A program made the translations under genes and the position numbers. Below, piece by piece: positions 35,951 to 44,698 of a stretch of 64,000 nt of DNA; the first letter of the stretch is position 1; each line of letters begins with the position of its first letter. Source of the DNA: Streptomyces scabichelini (lineage in GTDB: Bacteria > Actinomycetota > Actinomycetes > Streptomycetales > Streptomycetaceae); NCBI RefSeq assembly GCF_011045015.1, contig NZ_JAAKZY010000002.1, forward strand, positions 78,407-142,406. Direction: 5' to 3'. The notes beneath the pieces are model-generated. The model searched no databases, was not told where the DNA came from, and worked only from the letters and a program-made list of their open reading frames with translations.

Positions 35951-36355
35951 ATGACAGCAGAGTCACCGGCGCAGACTGTGCAACGCTTGTTCCCGCTGCT
36001 CGCCGAGGGGAAGAGTACGGAGGCGGCGGCGCTGTTCGCCGACTCGGTGTCGTTCTCGATCCCGCACCCGCCGGGCATTCCGTGGGTACCGGAGGTCGAC
36101 TCGGCGGAGGGCATGCGGACGTTCTTCGAGCTGCTGCAGACCCATGTGCAAGCCAAGGAGTTCGACCTCCGCCAGGTCATCACCGAGGGCGATGATGTGG
36201 TGCTCATCGGGCGCATGGTCTCCGAGGTCAAGAAGACGGGCCGGGACATCGACACCGCGTTCGCCCTGCACGCCACCGTCCGGGACGGGCGGATCACCCG
36301 CTACCACCTCTACGAGGACAGCTACGCCGTTGCCAAGGCGTACTTCGACGACTGA
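35951..36355 (+). CDS. SnoaL-like / NTF2-fold protein
   Basis: 134 residues with the cone-shaped NTF2-like pattern: N-terminal helix pair with QTVQRLFPLLAEGKSTEAAALFADSV split over two turns, then strands FDLRQVITEGDDVVLIGRM and HATVRDGRITRYHLYEDSYAV. Such proteins are isomerases, cyclases or small binding proteins; the substrate cannot be inferred. ATG 35951. It stands alone between the TetR remnant and a convergent transporter. Confidence 0.85.
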   Translation: MTAESPAQTVQRLFPLLAEGKSTEAAALFADSVSFSIPHPPGIPWVPEVDSAEGMRTFFELLQTHVQAKEFDLRQVITEGDDVVLIGRMVSEVKKTGRDIDTAFALHATVRDGRITRYHLYEDSYAVAKAYFDD

Positions 36356-36462
36356 TCGTCCGGCGGGCTCGCTCAGCACGTCCCGGGGAACCACCGAGCC
36401 CCGACCGGCCGTACGGCGTCGGGGACTCGGCGGTGGCGGTGGCGGGCCGGGGAGTGGTCGGA

Positions 36463-37803
36463 TCAGGCCGCGATCCGCTCGCGATCTGTGGTCTTGTCCG
36501 CCGGGCGTTCGCCCAGGTGCTCCGTCGGGACCTTGTGCGTCTCGCGTGCGGTGAGCGCGGCGATCACCGGTGGGACGCACAGCGCGGCGGTGAAGAGGGC
36601 CACGGCGAACCAGTCGTCGCCGTCGGGGCCCGCGATCTGCGCGGCGAAGGTGACGGCGAACCCGGCGATGGCGAAGCCGATCTGGGTGCCGATCGCCATG
36701 CCCGAGAGGCGGACGCGGGTGGAGAACATCTCGCCGTAGAAGGCTGGCCAGACGCCGTTCGCCGCGCTGTAGACGACACCGAAGGCGACGATCCCGAGGA
36801 TCAGGACCAGCGGGTACGAGCCCGTGGAGATGGCCCACAGGTAGCCGAACATCGTCACGGCGCTGCCGACGGCGCCGAGCAGGAAGACCGGACGGCGGCC
36901 GATGCGGTCGGAGAGAGTCGCCCACAGCGGGATCGCGCCTAGAGCGACGAGGTTGGCCAGGGCGCCCACCCAGAGCATGGAGGTGCGGTCCATGCCGACC
37001 GAGTCACTGGTCGCGTACGACAGCGCCCACACGGTGAAGATCGTGCTCACCGAGGCGATGAGCGCGGCCGCGACCACGCGCAGAACATCCGCCCAGTGCT
37101 CGCGCAGCAGCACGGCCAGCGGCATCTTCTCGACGCCCTCGGTGGAGGCCTGCTGGGCGAACGCCGGGGTCTCGTCGAGCGTGCGGCGGATGACGTAGCC
37201 GACGACGGCGACCGCGAAGCTCAGCCAGAACGGGATGCGCCAGCCCCAGGCCAGCAACTGGTCCTCGGGAAGCGCGGCGACCGGGATGAACACCAGGGTG
37301 GCGAGCAGCTGCCCGCCCTGGGTGCCGCTGAGCGTGAAGCTGGTGAAGAAGCCGCGGCGGCTCGGCGGCGCGTGTTCCAGCGACATGGAGTTGGCGCTGG
37401 CCTGCTCGCCCGCGGCCGAGATGCCCTGAAGGATGCGGCAGAGGACGAGCAGGACCGGGGCCAGCGTGCCGACCTGCTCCCGCGTGGGCAGACAGCCGAT
37501 GAGGAATGTCGACAGGCCCATCAGCATCAGCGTGAAGACCATGATCTTCTTACGGCCCAGCTTGTCGCCGAAGTGACCGAGGAACAGCGCGCCGACCGGG
37601 CGGGCCGCGTACGCGACGCCGAACGTGGCCAGGGACAACAGGGTCCCGGTGGCCGGGTCCGACTCGTCGAAGAAGACGTCCGGGAAGATCAGTGCGGCGG
37701 CGCTGCCGTAGATGAAGAAGTCGTAGTACTCCAGGGCACTGCCGATCCAGGCTGCCGTGGCGGCTTTCCTCGGCTGGCCCGGTGGTGCGGCGGGGACGGA
37801 CAC
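36463..37803 (-). CDS. MFS transporter, metabolite:H+ symporter type, candidate shikimate/quinate importer
   Basis: 446 residues with 12 membrane segments. The MHS-subfamily traits are SALEYYDFFIYGSAAAL at the start, FGDKLGRKKI in loop 2-3 and LSDRIGRRPVFLLGA in loop 8-9. The relatives ShiA (shikimate) and KgtP (2-oxoglutarate) are H+-coupled. Its neighbours are a TetR regulator, shikimate dehydrogenase and a 3-dehydroshikimate dehydratase, which supports shikimate or quinate as substrate. GTG 37803 is chosen because AAGGAG lies six bases upstream; a TTG at 37818 overlaps that site. Confidence 0.88.
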   Translation of the reverse strand: MSVPAAPPGQPRKAATAAWIGSALEYYDFFIYGSAAALIFPDVFFDESDPATGTLLSLATFGVAYAARPVGALFLGHFGDKLGRKKIMVFTLMLMGLSTFLIGCLPTREQVGTLAPVLLVLCRILQGISAAGEQASANSMSLEHAPPSRRGFFTSFTLSGTQGGQLLATLVFIPVAALPEDQLLAWGWRIPFWLSFAVAVVGYVIRRTLDETPAFAQQASTEGVEKMPLAVLLREHWADVLRVVAAALIASVSTIFTVWALSYATSDSVGMDRTSMLWVGALANLVALGAIPLWATLSDRIGRRPVFLLGAVGSAVTMFGYLWAISTGSYPLVLILGIVAFGVVYSAANGVWPAFYGEMFSTRVRLSGMAIGTQIGFAIAGFAVTFAAQIAGPDGDDWFAVALFTAALCVPPVIAALTARETHKVPTEHLGERPADKTTDRERIAA

Positions 37804-38023
37804 GGCGTGCTCCTTCAAGGGAACTCCAACACAGGCGGAGTGAGCGGCGGGGAGAGGTGCCGGATCCCTGGGGTGACGGGTCGGCCGCGCCGGGCGCTAC
37901 CCGGCTAATTAACCCACTGGATAGTTAGTAGCGGTTGGCTACGGATGTTGCGCTCACGTTTCCCGGGTGTCAAGGGGTCGTGCTGGAGGATCTCTCCCGC
38001 TGCGCAGCGGAGCATTGGCGCGG

Positions 38024-38689
38024 TCAGTCCGCCGAGCGGTCCGCCGTCAGATACGCGATGACCATGTCGCCGAGCATGTTCCGGTAGTGCTCCCGCTGGT
38101 CGGCGGCGATCAGGTCGCGGCCGAAGAGCGCGCCGAAGGTGTGCCGGTTGGCGACCCGGAAGAAGCAGAACGAGCTGATCATCGCGTGCAGGTCCACCGC
38201 GTCGACATCCGCCGTGAACAGGCCTGACTCGCGCCCCGCCGCCAGGATGCGGCCGATCACGTCGAGCGCGGGCGAGCCGATCCTGCCCAGTTCCGCGGAG
38301 GCGGCGATGTGCTCCGCCTCGTGGATGTTCTCGATGCTGACCAGGCGGATGAAGTCGGGGTGTGCCTCGTGGTGGTCGAAGGTGAGCTCGGCGAGCCGCC
38401 GGATCGCCGCGACCGGGTCCAGGTGCTCGACGTCCAGCTGCTGCTCGGCCTCCCGGATCACGCTGTACGCCCGCTCCAGCACGGCCGTGAACAGCTGCTC
38501 CTTGCCGCCGAAGTAGTAGTAGATCATCCGCTTCGTGGTACGGGTCAGGGCGGCGATCTCGTCCACCCGGGCCCCGGTGAACCCGGCCCTGGCGAACTCG
38601 TGGGTCGCCACGTCGAGGATCTCGGCCCTGGTGCGGACGGCGTCGCGGATGCGCCCGCCTGTGCGTGCCGGTTGTTCGACGCTGGTCAT
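38024..38689 (-). CDS. TetR family regulator of the shikimate/quinate genes
   Basis: 221 residues. N-terminal helix-turn-helix at about 20-65 (TRAEILDVATHEFARAGFTG, VDEIAALTRTTKRMIYYYFGGKE). The C-terminal part is the helical ligand domain, with FRVANRHTFGALFGRDL near the end. It is divergent from the shikimate dehydrogenase gene and followed on the same strand by the transporter. A large operator-like dyad lies in the divergent gap. A metabolite of shikimate catabolism is the likely inducer. ATG 38689 follows AAGGAA. Confidence 0.9.
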   Translation of the reverse strand: MTSVEQPARTGGRIRDAVRTRAEILDVATHEFARAGFTGARVDEIAALTRTTKRMIYYYFGGKEQLFTAVLERAYSVIREAEQQLDVEHLDPVAAIRRLAELTFDHHEAHPDFIRLVSIENIHEAEHIAASAELGRIGSPALDVIGRILAAGRESGLFTADVDAVDLHAMISSFCFFRVANRHTFGALFGRDLIAADQREHYRNMLGDMVIAYLTADRSAD

Positions 38690-38786
38690 CGGGTTCCTTC
38701 GGGCGAGGGTCCAGTGCTCGCGATTGTAGAAGCCCTCTCATTTCGTGTTCCCGGAGAGGTCTTCCCACGGCCCGGCGATGCTGCTA

Positions 38787-38816
38787 TCACTAACGTACTA
38801 GTTCGTACATTAGTGA
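38787..38816. promoter_or_regulatory. 30-bp dyad, candidate TetR operator
   Basis: TCACTAACGTAC (38787-38798) and GTACATTAGTGA (38805-38816) are complementary at 11 of 12 positions around TAGTTC. The site lies 20 bases before the shikimate dehydrogenase start and between two divergent genes, one of them a TetR regulator. Confidence 0.8.
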
Positions 38817-38835
38817 GCCCCTCAGGAGGCCCCTC

Positions 38836-39711
38836 GTGACAAAGGACTCGTATCTCGTCGGGCTGATCGGCTCTGGCATCGGCCCGTCGCTCAGTCCTGC
38901 GCTGCACGAACGGGAGGCCGACCGCCAGGGCCTGCGTTATCTGTACCGGCTCATCGACATCGACCACCTCGGTGTGGGCCCGGAAGCGGTGGGTGAGCTG
39001 GTGCGTGCGGCCGGCGCCCTGGGCTTCGACGGTCTGAACGTCACGCATCCCTGCAAGCGGCTCGTCATCGAGCATCTGGACGCGCTGGACCCGCAGGCCG
39101 AGGCACTCGGCGCGGTGAACACCGTCGTCTTCGAGGACGGCCGCGCGATCGGCCACAACACGGACGTCACCGGGTTCGCGGCCTCGTTCGCCCGCGGGTT
39201 GCCCGACGCTCCGCTGGAGCGGGTCGTGCAGCTGGGCGCGGGGGGTGCGGGGGCGGCGGTCGCGCACGCCATGCTCACGCTTGGCGCGGGGCACGTCACG
39301 GTGACGGACGCTGTGCCGGCCCGCGCGGTTGCGCTTGCCGCTGAGCTGAACCGGCACTTCGGTGGCGGCCGTGCGGCCGCCGCGACGCCGGACCGGCTGG
39401 CGGTGCTGGTCGCCGACGCCGACGGGATCGTGCATGCCACGCCCACGGGGATGGCGGCCCATCCTGGGCTGCCGCTTCCGGCTGAGTTGCTGCATCCCGG
39501 GTTGTGGGTGGCCGAGGTTGTCTACCGGCCGCTGGAGACGGAGTTGTTGCGTGCCGCGCGCGGGGTTGGCTGCGCCACGCTGGACGGGGGTGGGATGGCT
39601 GTGTTCCAGGCTGCGGATGCGTTTCGGCTCTTTACCGGTCGGGAACCGGATGCCGACCGCATGCTGGCGGACATTGGCGAGTTGGCTGGTGTTGCGCGTG
39701 TCCGTAACTAA
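38836..39711 (+). CDS. Shikimate/quinate dehydrogenase
   Basis: 291 residues. Substrate-domain motifs are GSGIGPSLSPALHE (the SxS shikimate-binding serines), GLNVTHPCK (catalytic Lys) and GAVNTVVF, GHNTDVTGF (catalytic Asp). The NAD(P) loop is QLGAGGAGAAVAHAML. Next to a dehydratase and importer it probably oxidises imported shikimate or quinate to the 3-dehydro acid and is not the biosynthetic AroE. GTG 38836 follows AGGAGG. Confidence 0.9.
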   Translation: MTKDSYLVGLIGSGIGPSLSPALHEREADRQGLRYLYRLIDIDHLGVGPEAVGELVRAAGALGFDGLNVTHPCKRLVIEHLDALDPQAEALGAVNTVVFEDGRAIGHNTDVTGFAASFARGLPDAPLERVVQLGAGGAGAAVAHAMLTLGAGHVTVTDAVPARAVALAAELNRHFGGGRAAAATPDRLAVLVADADGIVHATPTGMAAHPGLPLPAELLHPGLWVAEVVYRPLETELLRAARGVGCATLDGGGMAVFQAADAFRLFTGREPDADRMLADIGELAGVARVRN

Positions 39712-39750
39712 GCGCCGTGGGGGTTGTGCCGTTCGTCGGCTGCGGGTCCG

Positions 39751-39793
39751 TTGTGGCTGGTCGCGCAGTTCCCCGCGCCCCTAAGGGGCGCGC
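39751..39793. repeat. Dispersed hairpin repeat, copy 1
   Basis: Begins TTGTGGCTGGTCGCGCAG and ends in a 7-bp stem (GCGCCCC at 39775-39781 with GGGGCGC at 39785-39791). The same element recurs at 56721-56783 and twice at 62183-62290. Here it lies between shikimate dehydrogenase and the dehydratase gene and could attenuate read-through. Confidence 0.85.
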
Positions 39794-39824
39794 TGCCGGA
39801 ACCGGATTCTTGAAGGAGCACCCT

Positions 39825-41624
39825 ATGCGTACCTCCATCGCCACCGTCTCCCTCAGTGGCTCTCTCACCGAGAAGTTGACGGCCGCCGCTCGGGCCGGGT
39901 TCGACGGGGTCGAGATCTTTGAGAACGACCTGCTTGCGAGTCCTCTCGCGCCCGAGGAGATCCGTGACCGCTGTGCCGACCTCGGTCTGAGCATCGACCT
40001 CTACCAGCCGATGCGCGATATCGAGGCCGTGCCGGAGGACGAGTTCGACCGCAACCTGCGCCGGGCCGAGCGCAAGTTTCAGGTCATGCGGCGGCTCGGG
40101 GCCGACACCGTACTTGTGTGCTCCAGTGTGTCGCCGCTCGCCGTGGACGACGACGTGCTCGCCGCCCGGCAGCTGCGTCGACTTGCCGAACTGGCCCAGG
40201 AGTCCGGCATCCGGGTCGCGTACGAGGCGTTGGCGTGGGGCCGTCATGTGAGTACGTACGACCATGCCTGGCGCATCGTCGAGCGGGCCGATCATCCGGC
40301 GCTCGGTACGTGTCTGGACAGCTTTCACATCCTCGCCCGCGGGTCCGATCCCAAGGCCATCGAGGACATCCCCGGCGAGAAGATCTTCTTCCTTCAGCTC
40401 GCCGACGCCCCGCTGATGGCGATGGACGTCCTGCAGTGGAGCCGCCACTACCGATGCTTTCCCGGGCAGGGCGGCTTCGACATCGCCGGGCTCGTCGGGC
40501 ATGTGATCCGTGCCGGATATCAGGGGCCGTTGTCGCTGGAGGTCTTCAACGACGTGTTCCGGCAGGCCGAGGCCGGGCCGACCGCCGTCGACGGCCGGCG
40601 TTCGCTGCTGGTCCTCCAGGAGACGGTGGGCCTCGCCGAGCCGCCCGCGCCCGTCGTGCCCAGCGGGATCGCCTTCGCCGAACTCGTCACGCCCGACGCC
40701 GAACCGGTCGCCGCGGTCCTCGACGCGCTCGGCTTCGCCCGCACGGCCCGGCACCGCAGCAAACCGGTGGACCTGTGGCAGCAGGGCGAGGCTCGCGTCC
40801 TGCTCAACACGGGTCCGCCCGCTCGACGCGACGGTACCTCGCTGGCCGCGATCGGCCTGGAGTCCCCGGACCCGGCCGGTGCGGCCCGGCGCGCCGAGGC
40901 CCTTCTCGCTCCCGTACTGCCCCGACGCCGCGCCCCCGAGGACGCCCCGCTCGACGCGGTCGCCGCGCCCGACGGCACGGAACTGTTCTTCTGCGCCACC
41001 GACCGCCCCGAACTCCCCAGCTGGACAGGCGACTTCCAGCCGACCGAGCAGCACAAGTCATCCGGAGGCGACGGCATCCACCGCATCGACCACCTGGCCC
41101 TCACCCAGCCCTGGCACGAGTTCGACGAGGCGGTCCTTTTCCACCGCAGCGTGCTCGGTCTTGGTGCCCAGGAGAGCGTCGATGTCGCCGACCCGTACGG
41201 CCTGCTGCGCAGCCGCGCCGTCACCAACGCCGACGGCAGCGTCCGCATCGCTCTCGGCGTCGGTCCCGCTCCCACCGCCGACGAGGGCGGCCGTGCCCAG
41301 CACATCGCGCTCGCCACCGACGACGTCGTGACGGCCGCCCGCCGGTTCCGGGCCGCGGGCGGACGGTTGCTGCCGATGCCGGCGAACTACTACGACGACC
41401 TCGCGGCCAAGTACGAGTTCACCGAGCAGGAATTGGAGACGTACCGGGAGCTCGGCATCCTCTATGACCGGGACGCGGGCGGCGAGTTCCGCCACTGCTA
41501 CACGGAGACCGTCGGCCGCGTCTTCTTCGAACTCGTCCAGCGCGACGACAGCTACCGCGGCTACGGCGCGCAGAACGCCCCGGTGCGGCTCGCGGCACAG
41601 CACACGCGGCGACCGGTCGGCTGA
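39825..41624 (+). CDS. 3-dehydroshikimate dehydratase fused to HPPD-like domain (QuiC-type)
   Basis: 599 residues. The N-terminal 270 residues are a sugar-phosphate-isomerase TIM barrel (GFDGVEIFENDLL, RVAYEALAWGRHV, GTCLDSFHILARG, KIFFLQLADAP, GPLSLEVFNDVFRQ), which converts 3-dehydroshikimate to protocatechuate in the QuiC/AsbF group. The C-terminal 300 residues resemble 4-hydroxyphenylpyruvate dioxygenase (HRIDHLALTQPWHEFDEAVLFH, GGRAQHIALATDDV, FFELVQRDDSYRGYG). The two-domain form is known in several bacteria. ATG 39825 follows GAAGGAG. It follows shikimate dehydrogenase on the same strand. Confidence 0.9.
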   Translation: MRTSIATVSLSGSLTEKLTAAARAGFDGVEIFENDLLASPLAPEEIRDRCADLGLSIDLYQPMRDIEAVPEDEFDRNLRRAERKFQVMRRLGADTVLVCSSVSPLAVDDDVLAARQLRRLAELAQESGIRVAYEALAWGRHVSTYDHAWRIVERADHPALGTCLDSFHILARGSDPKAIEDIPGEKIFFLQLADAPLMAMDVLQWSRHYRCFPGQGGFDIAGLVGHVIRAGYQGPLSLEVFNDVFRQAEAGPTAVDGRRSLLVLQETVGLAEPPAPVVPSGIAFAELVTPDAEPVAAVLDALGFARTARHRSKPVDLWQQGEARVLLNTGPPARRDGTSLAAIGLESPDPAGAARRAEALLAPVLPRRRAPEDAPLDAVAAPDGTELFFCATDRPELPSWTGDFQPTEQHKSSGGDGIHRIDHLALTQPWHEFDEAVLFHRSVLGLGAQESVDVADPYGLLRSRAVTNADGSVRIALGVGPAPTADEGGRAQHIALATDDVVTAARRFRAAGGRLLPMPANYYDDLAAKYEFTEQELETYRELGILYDRDAGGEFRHCYTETVGRVFFELVQRDDSYRGYGAQNAPVRLAAQHTRRPVG

Positions 41625-41682
41625 GCCACGGTTCCGGGCCGAGCCGGTGGGTCATCGGTGAACGGAACCGGTGCCGGCGGAG

Positions 41683-41991
41683 TCAGTCGCTGTCCTCGCC
41701 GGTGGCGAAACGGCGAGCTTCGCGTCGGCCCGCGTAGCGTTCCTTGCGGTTGTCCTCCTTGGCCCACTGCTGCCGCTCCTTGATGTGGGAGCGCACCTTG
41801 CAGCCCGAACAGCAGTTGCGGCCGGACAGTATGTGCGCGGCGGGGTCTTCCCACCGGCAGCGTGTGTCCGTGCCCTCCCGCGTCGGGTCCGGCGGCAGAT
41901 CGCAGGGGCCGTAGCGGTGATCGTGGACCGGCCGGGGGTTGTGCTCAATATGGCGCACCCACAACGGCTTTGTCCTGTCCGTTCGGGACAT
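41683..41991 (-). CDS. Small Cys/His-containing hypothetical protein
   Basis: 102 residues, highly charged. It has DHDHR-like HDHRYGPCDLPP, a cysteine in CRWEDP and a CCSGCK cluster, which could form a zinc site. Arg/Glu-rich tail (KEDNRKERYAGRREARRF). ATG 41991 is well served by AAAGGAACGAG. Codon pattern is genomic but the surrounding 600 bases are less GC-rich than the average. Function unknown. Confidence 0.75.
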   Translation of the reverse strand: MSRTDRTKPLWVRHIEHNPRPVHDHRYGPCDLPPDPTREGTDTRCRWEDPAAHILSGRNCCSGCKVRSHIKERQQWAKEDNRKERYAGRREARRFATGEDSD

Positions 41992-42222
41992 CTCGTTCCT
42001 TTCGGAACCGCCGCCCGGGCTCCCGGAACTTCCGGGCGGGCGGCTGGGTTCGCCATTTCATGGCGACACGCTCCTTCCTTTGTCAGAGGAATTGTCCGAT
42101 GCACCGGCCGGGCGGAATCCCGACGCGGACGGCAGATTAGGGCACGATCCACCAGAGGCGAAAGTCTTTTTGGTGATCGGCAGAGTGCGGCTCCTGGCTT
42201 CCGCCGGTTCGCCCAGCCCCCG

Positions 42223-42810
42223 CTATCCCCTGGCGTTCCACTCCACGATCACCGGGCTGCCGTGCTCGGTGGACAGCCGGCTGACCGTTCCCGTCTCGAG
42301 TCGGAACAGGCGGCCGTACTCGGCCGACAGGCCGAGGCGGCGGGCCGTCACGACGCGCAGGAAGTGGGAGTGCGCCACGAGGACCACGTCGCCCGCGTCG
42401 AGTGCGGGCGCCACGCGCGCGAGGACGCGGTCGGCGCGCACGCCCACCTCGGCCGGAGACTCGCCTGGGTGGCCGTCCGGACCAGGGGGCACGCCGTCGG
42501 TCCAGAGGGACCAGTCGGGCCGGGTGCGATGGATCTCGGCCGTCGTCACGCCCTCGTACGCGCCGTAGTCCCACTCGTGCAGATCGGGGTCCGTCGCGGC
42601 CGAGGTCAGGCCCGCGAGCTCCGCCGTCCGGACGGCACGGGTGAGCGGGCTGGTGAGTGCGAGGGCGAAGGTCCGCCCGGCGAGGAGCGGGGCGAGGAAC
42701 TTGGCCTGTTCCTCGCCGCGCTGGGTGAGGGGCAGGTCGGTCCAGCTGGTGTGCTGCCCCGACAGGCTCCACTCGGTCTCGCCGTGGCGGACCAGAAGAA
42801 GGTCACCCAT
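42223..42810 (-). CDS. Histidine phosphatase family protein (phosphoglycerate mutase-like)
   Basis: 195 residues. The catalytic histidine is in LLVRHGETEWS at the N-terminus; the second half has LVAHSHFLRVV with the second His, and YGAYEG supplies the general acid region. Small size and the lack of mutase-specific insertions fit a broad phosphatase. It starts 5 bases after the end of gnd on the same strand, so it may act on a sugar phosphate or a side product of the pentose phosphate route. Confidence 0.9.
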   Translation of the reverse strand: MGDLLLVRHGETEWSLSGQHTSWTDLPLTQRGEEQAKFLAPLLAGRTFALALTSPLTRAVRTAELAGLTSAATDPDLHEWDYGAYEGVTTAEIHRTRPDWSLWTDGVPPGPDGHPGESPAEVGVRADRVLARVAPALDAGDVVLVAHSHFLRVVTARRLGLSAEYGRLFRLETGTVSRLSTEHGSPVIVEWNARG

Positions 42811-42815
42811 GACCG

Positions 42816-43703
42816 CTACTTCGCCGACTCGACGGCGTGCCCGCCGAACTGGTTGCGCAGCGCCGCGATCATCTTCATCTGCGGGGAGTCGTCCTGCCGG
42901 GAGGCGAACCGAGCGAAGAGGGACGCCGTTATGGCGGGCAGCGGTACCGCGTTGTCGATGGCGGCCTCGACCGTCCAGCGGCCCTCGCCGGAGTCCTCCG
43001 CGTAGCCGCGCAGCTTCTCCAGGTGCTCGTCCTGGTCGAGGGCGTTGACCGCCAGGTCGAGCAGCCAGGAACGGATGACCGTGCCCTCCTGCCAGGAGCG
43101 GAACACCTCACGTACGTCCGTGACGGACTCGGCGGCCTGCAGCAGTTCCCAGCCCTCGGCGTAGGCCTGCATCATGGCGTACTCGATGCCGTTGTGGACC
43201 ATCTTCGAGAAGTGCCCGGCACCCACCTTGCCCGCGTGGACATAGCCGTACGGGCCGTCCGGCTTGAGCGCCGTGAAGATCGGCTGGAGCCGGTCCACGT
43301 GCTCCTTGTCGCCGCCGACCATGAGGGCGTAGCCGTTCTCCAGGCCCCACACACCGCCGGAGACGCCCGCGTCGACGAAGCCGATGCCCTTCGCCGCCAG
43401 CTCCTCCGCGTGCTTCTCGTCGTCCGTCCAGCGGGAGTTGCCCCCGTCGACCACGGTGTCGCCCGGCGACAGGAGGTCCCCGAGTTCGTCGACGACGGAC
43501 TGGGTCGGGCCGCCGGCCGGGACCATCACCCAGACCACGCGCGGGCCTTCGAGCTTGTCGACCAGTTCGGTCAGGCTGCTGACGTCGGAGAGGTCGGGGT
43601 TGCGGTCGTAGCCGATGACGGTGTGGCCCGCGCGGCGGATCCGCTCGCGCATGTTGCCACCCATCTTGCCGAGGCCGATGAGGCCCAGTTGCATCGCAGT
43701 CAT
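42816..43703 (-). CDS. gnd: 6-phosphogluconate dehydrogenase, decarboxylating (short form)
   Basis: 295 residues, the short bacterial form, often NAD-dependent. Cofactor motif QLGLIGLGKMGGNM at the N-terminus, substrate motif VSGGVWGLENGYALMVGG and the active-site GHFSKMVHNGIEYAMMQAYAE. It oxidises and decarboxylates 6-phosphogluconate to ribulose 5-phosphate. Last of the tkt-tal-zwf-opcA-gnd order, 62 bases after opcA. ATG 43703 or ATG 43694 may be the start. Confidence 0.93.
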   Translation of the reverse strand: MTAMQLGLIGLGKMGGNMRERIRRAGHTVIGYDRNPDLSDVSSLTELVDKLEGPRVVWVMVPAGGPTQSVVDELGDLLSPGDTVVDGGNSRWTDDEKHAEELAAKGIGFVDAGVSGGVWGLENGYALMVGGDKEHVDRLQPIFTALKPDGPYGYVHAGKVGAGHFSKMVHNGIEYAMMQAYAEGWELLQAAESVTDVREVFRSWQEGTVIRSWLLDLAVNALDQDEHLEKLRGYAEDSGEGRWTVEAAIDNAVPLPAITASLFARFASRQDDSPQMKMIAALRNQFGGHAVESAK

Positions 43704-43765
43704 GTCAACTTCACTTCTTTCGCAGGGTGCGGTACGTGGCGATCAGGGCGGGTGAACCGGGTGTG

Positions 43766-44698
43766 TCAGGCACGGCTGCTCGCCGCCTCGGCGTCACCGC
43801 GCAGGGCGACCGCGTACATCTCGTCCGCGTCGAGGCGGCGCAGTTCCTCGGCGATCAGCTCCGAGGTGGGGCGGACCTTCAGGGCGAGGGTGCGCGAGGG
43901 CTGGCCGGGCAGGGAGAGGGTGGCCAGCGGGCCCTCGGGGCGGTCGATGCGGATCTCGCCGTTCGCGGTGCCGAGCCGTACCGCCGTGACGACGGGCCCT
44001 GCGGTGACGACGCGCTCGACCGGCACCCGCAGCCGTGCCTCCAGCCAGCGGGCGAGCAGTTCGGCGCTCGGGTTGTCGGCCTCGCTCTCGACGGCGGCCG
44101 AGATCACCTCCGTACGGGCCTGGTCGAGGGCCGCGGCCAGCATCGAGCGCCAGGGCGTCAGCCGGGTCCACGCCAGGTCGGTGTCGCCGGGGGCGTACGA
44201 GGCCAGGCGCTGCTCCAGTGCGACGAGCGGCGACTCGACGGCGTACATGTCCGTGATCCTGCGCTGGGCCAGAGCGCCCAGCGGGTCCTTCGCGGGCACC
44301 TCGGGGGAGTCCACCGGCCACCACACGACGACGGGCGCGTCCGGCAGCAGCAGCGGGAGGACCACCGAGTCGGCGTGGTCGCCGGTGTCCCCGTACAGCC
44401 GGAGTACGACCGTCTCGCCGGTGCCCGCGTCCGCGCCGACCCGCACCTCGGCGTCGAGGTGGGACTTCGTGCGGTCGCGGGGTGAGCGGGAGACGCGCCT
44501 GATGACGACCAGGGTGCGCGAGGGGTGCTCGTGCGAGGCCTCCTCGGCCGCCTTGATCGAGTCGTACGCGTTCTCCTCGTCGGTCACGATGACCATCGTC
44601 AGGACCATGCCCACGGCGGGGGTGCCGATGGCCCGGCGCCCCTGCACGAGCGCCTTGTTGATCTTGCTTGCCGTGGTGTCGGTCAGATCGATCTTCAT
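43766..44698 (-). CDS. opcA: Glucose-6-phosphate dehydrogenase assembly protein OpcA
   Basis: 310 residues, the OpcA family found beside zwf in actinobacteria and cyanobacteria. Family patterns include [48 protein letters not shown] and LAWTRLTPWRSMLAAA. It helps assemble or activate glucose-6-phosphate dehydrogenase. Its ATG overlaps the zwf stop (ATGA at 44695-44698). Confidence 0.93.
   Translation of the reverse strand: MKIDLTDTTASKINKALVQGRRAIGTPAVGMVLTMVIVTDEENAYDSIKAAEEASHEHPSRTLVVIRRVSRSPRDRTKSHLDAEVRVGADAGTGETVVLRLYGDTGDHADSVVLPLLLPDAPVVVWWPVDSPEVPAKDPLGALAQRRITDMYAVESPLVALEQRLASYAPGDTDLAWTRLTPWRSMLAAALDQARTEVISAAVESEADNPSAELLARWLEARLRVPVERVVTAGPVVTAVRLGTANGEIRIDRPEGPLATLSLPGQPSRTLALKVRPTSELIAEELRRLDADEMYAVALRGDAEAASSRA

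Noticed and set aside
35293..36195. 300-codon plus-strand frame covering the TetR remnant and SnoaL-like gene
   Set aside because: Only its first 60 codons match a TetR domain; after the frameshift it is out-of-frame sequence, while the real continuation lies in another frame.
41992..42222. Less GC-rich gap between the small Cys protein and the histidine phosphatase considered as a mobile-element scar
   Set aside because: No inverted ends, target duplication or transposase fragment could be seen.
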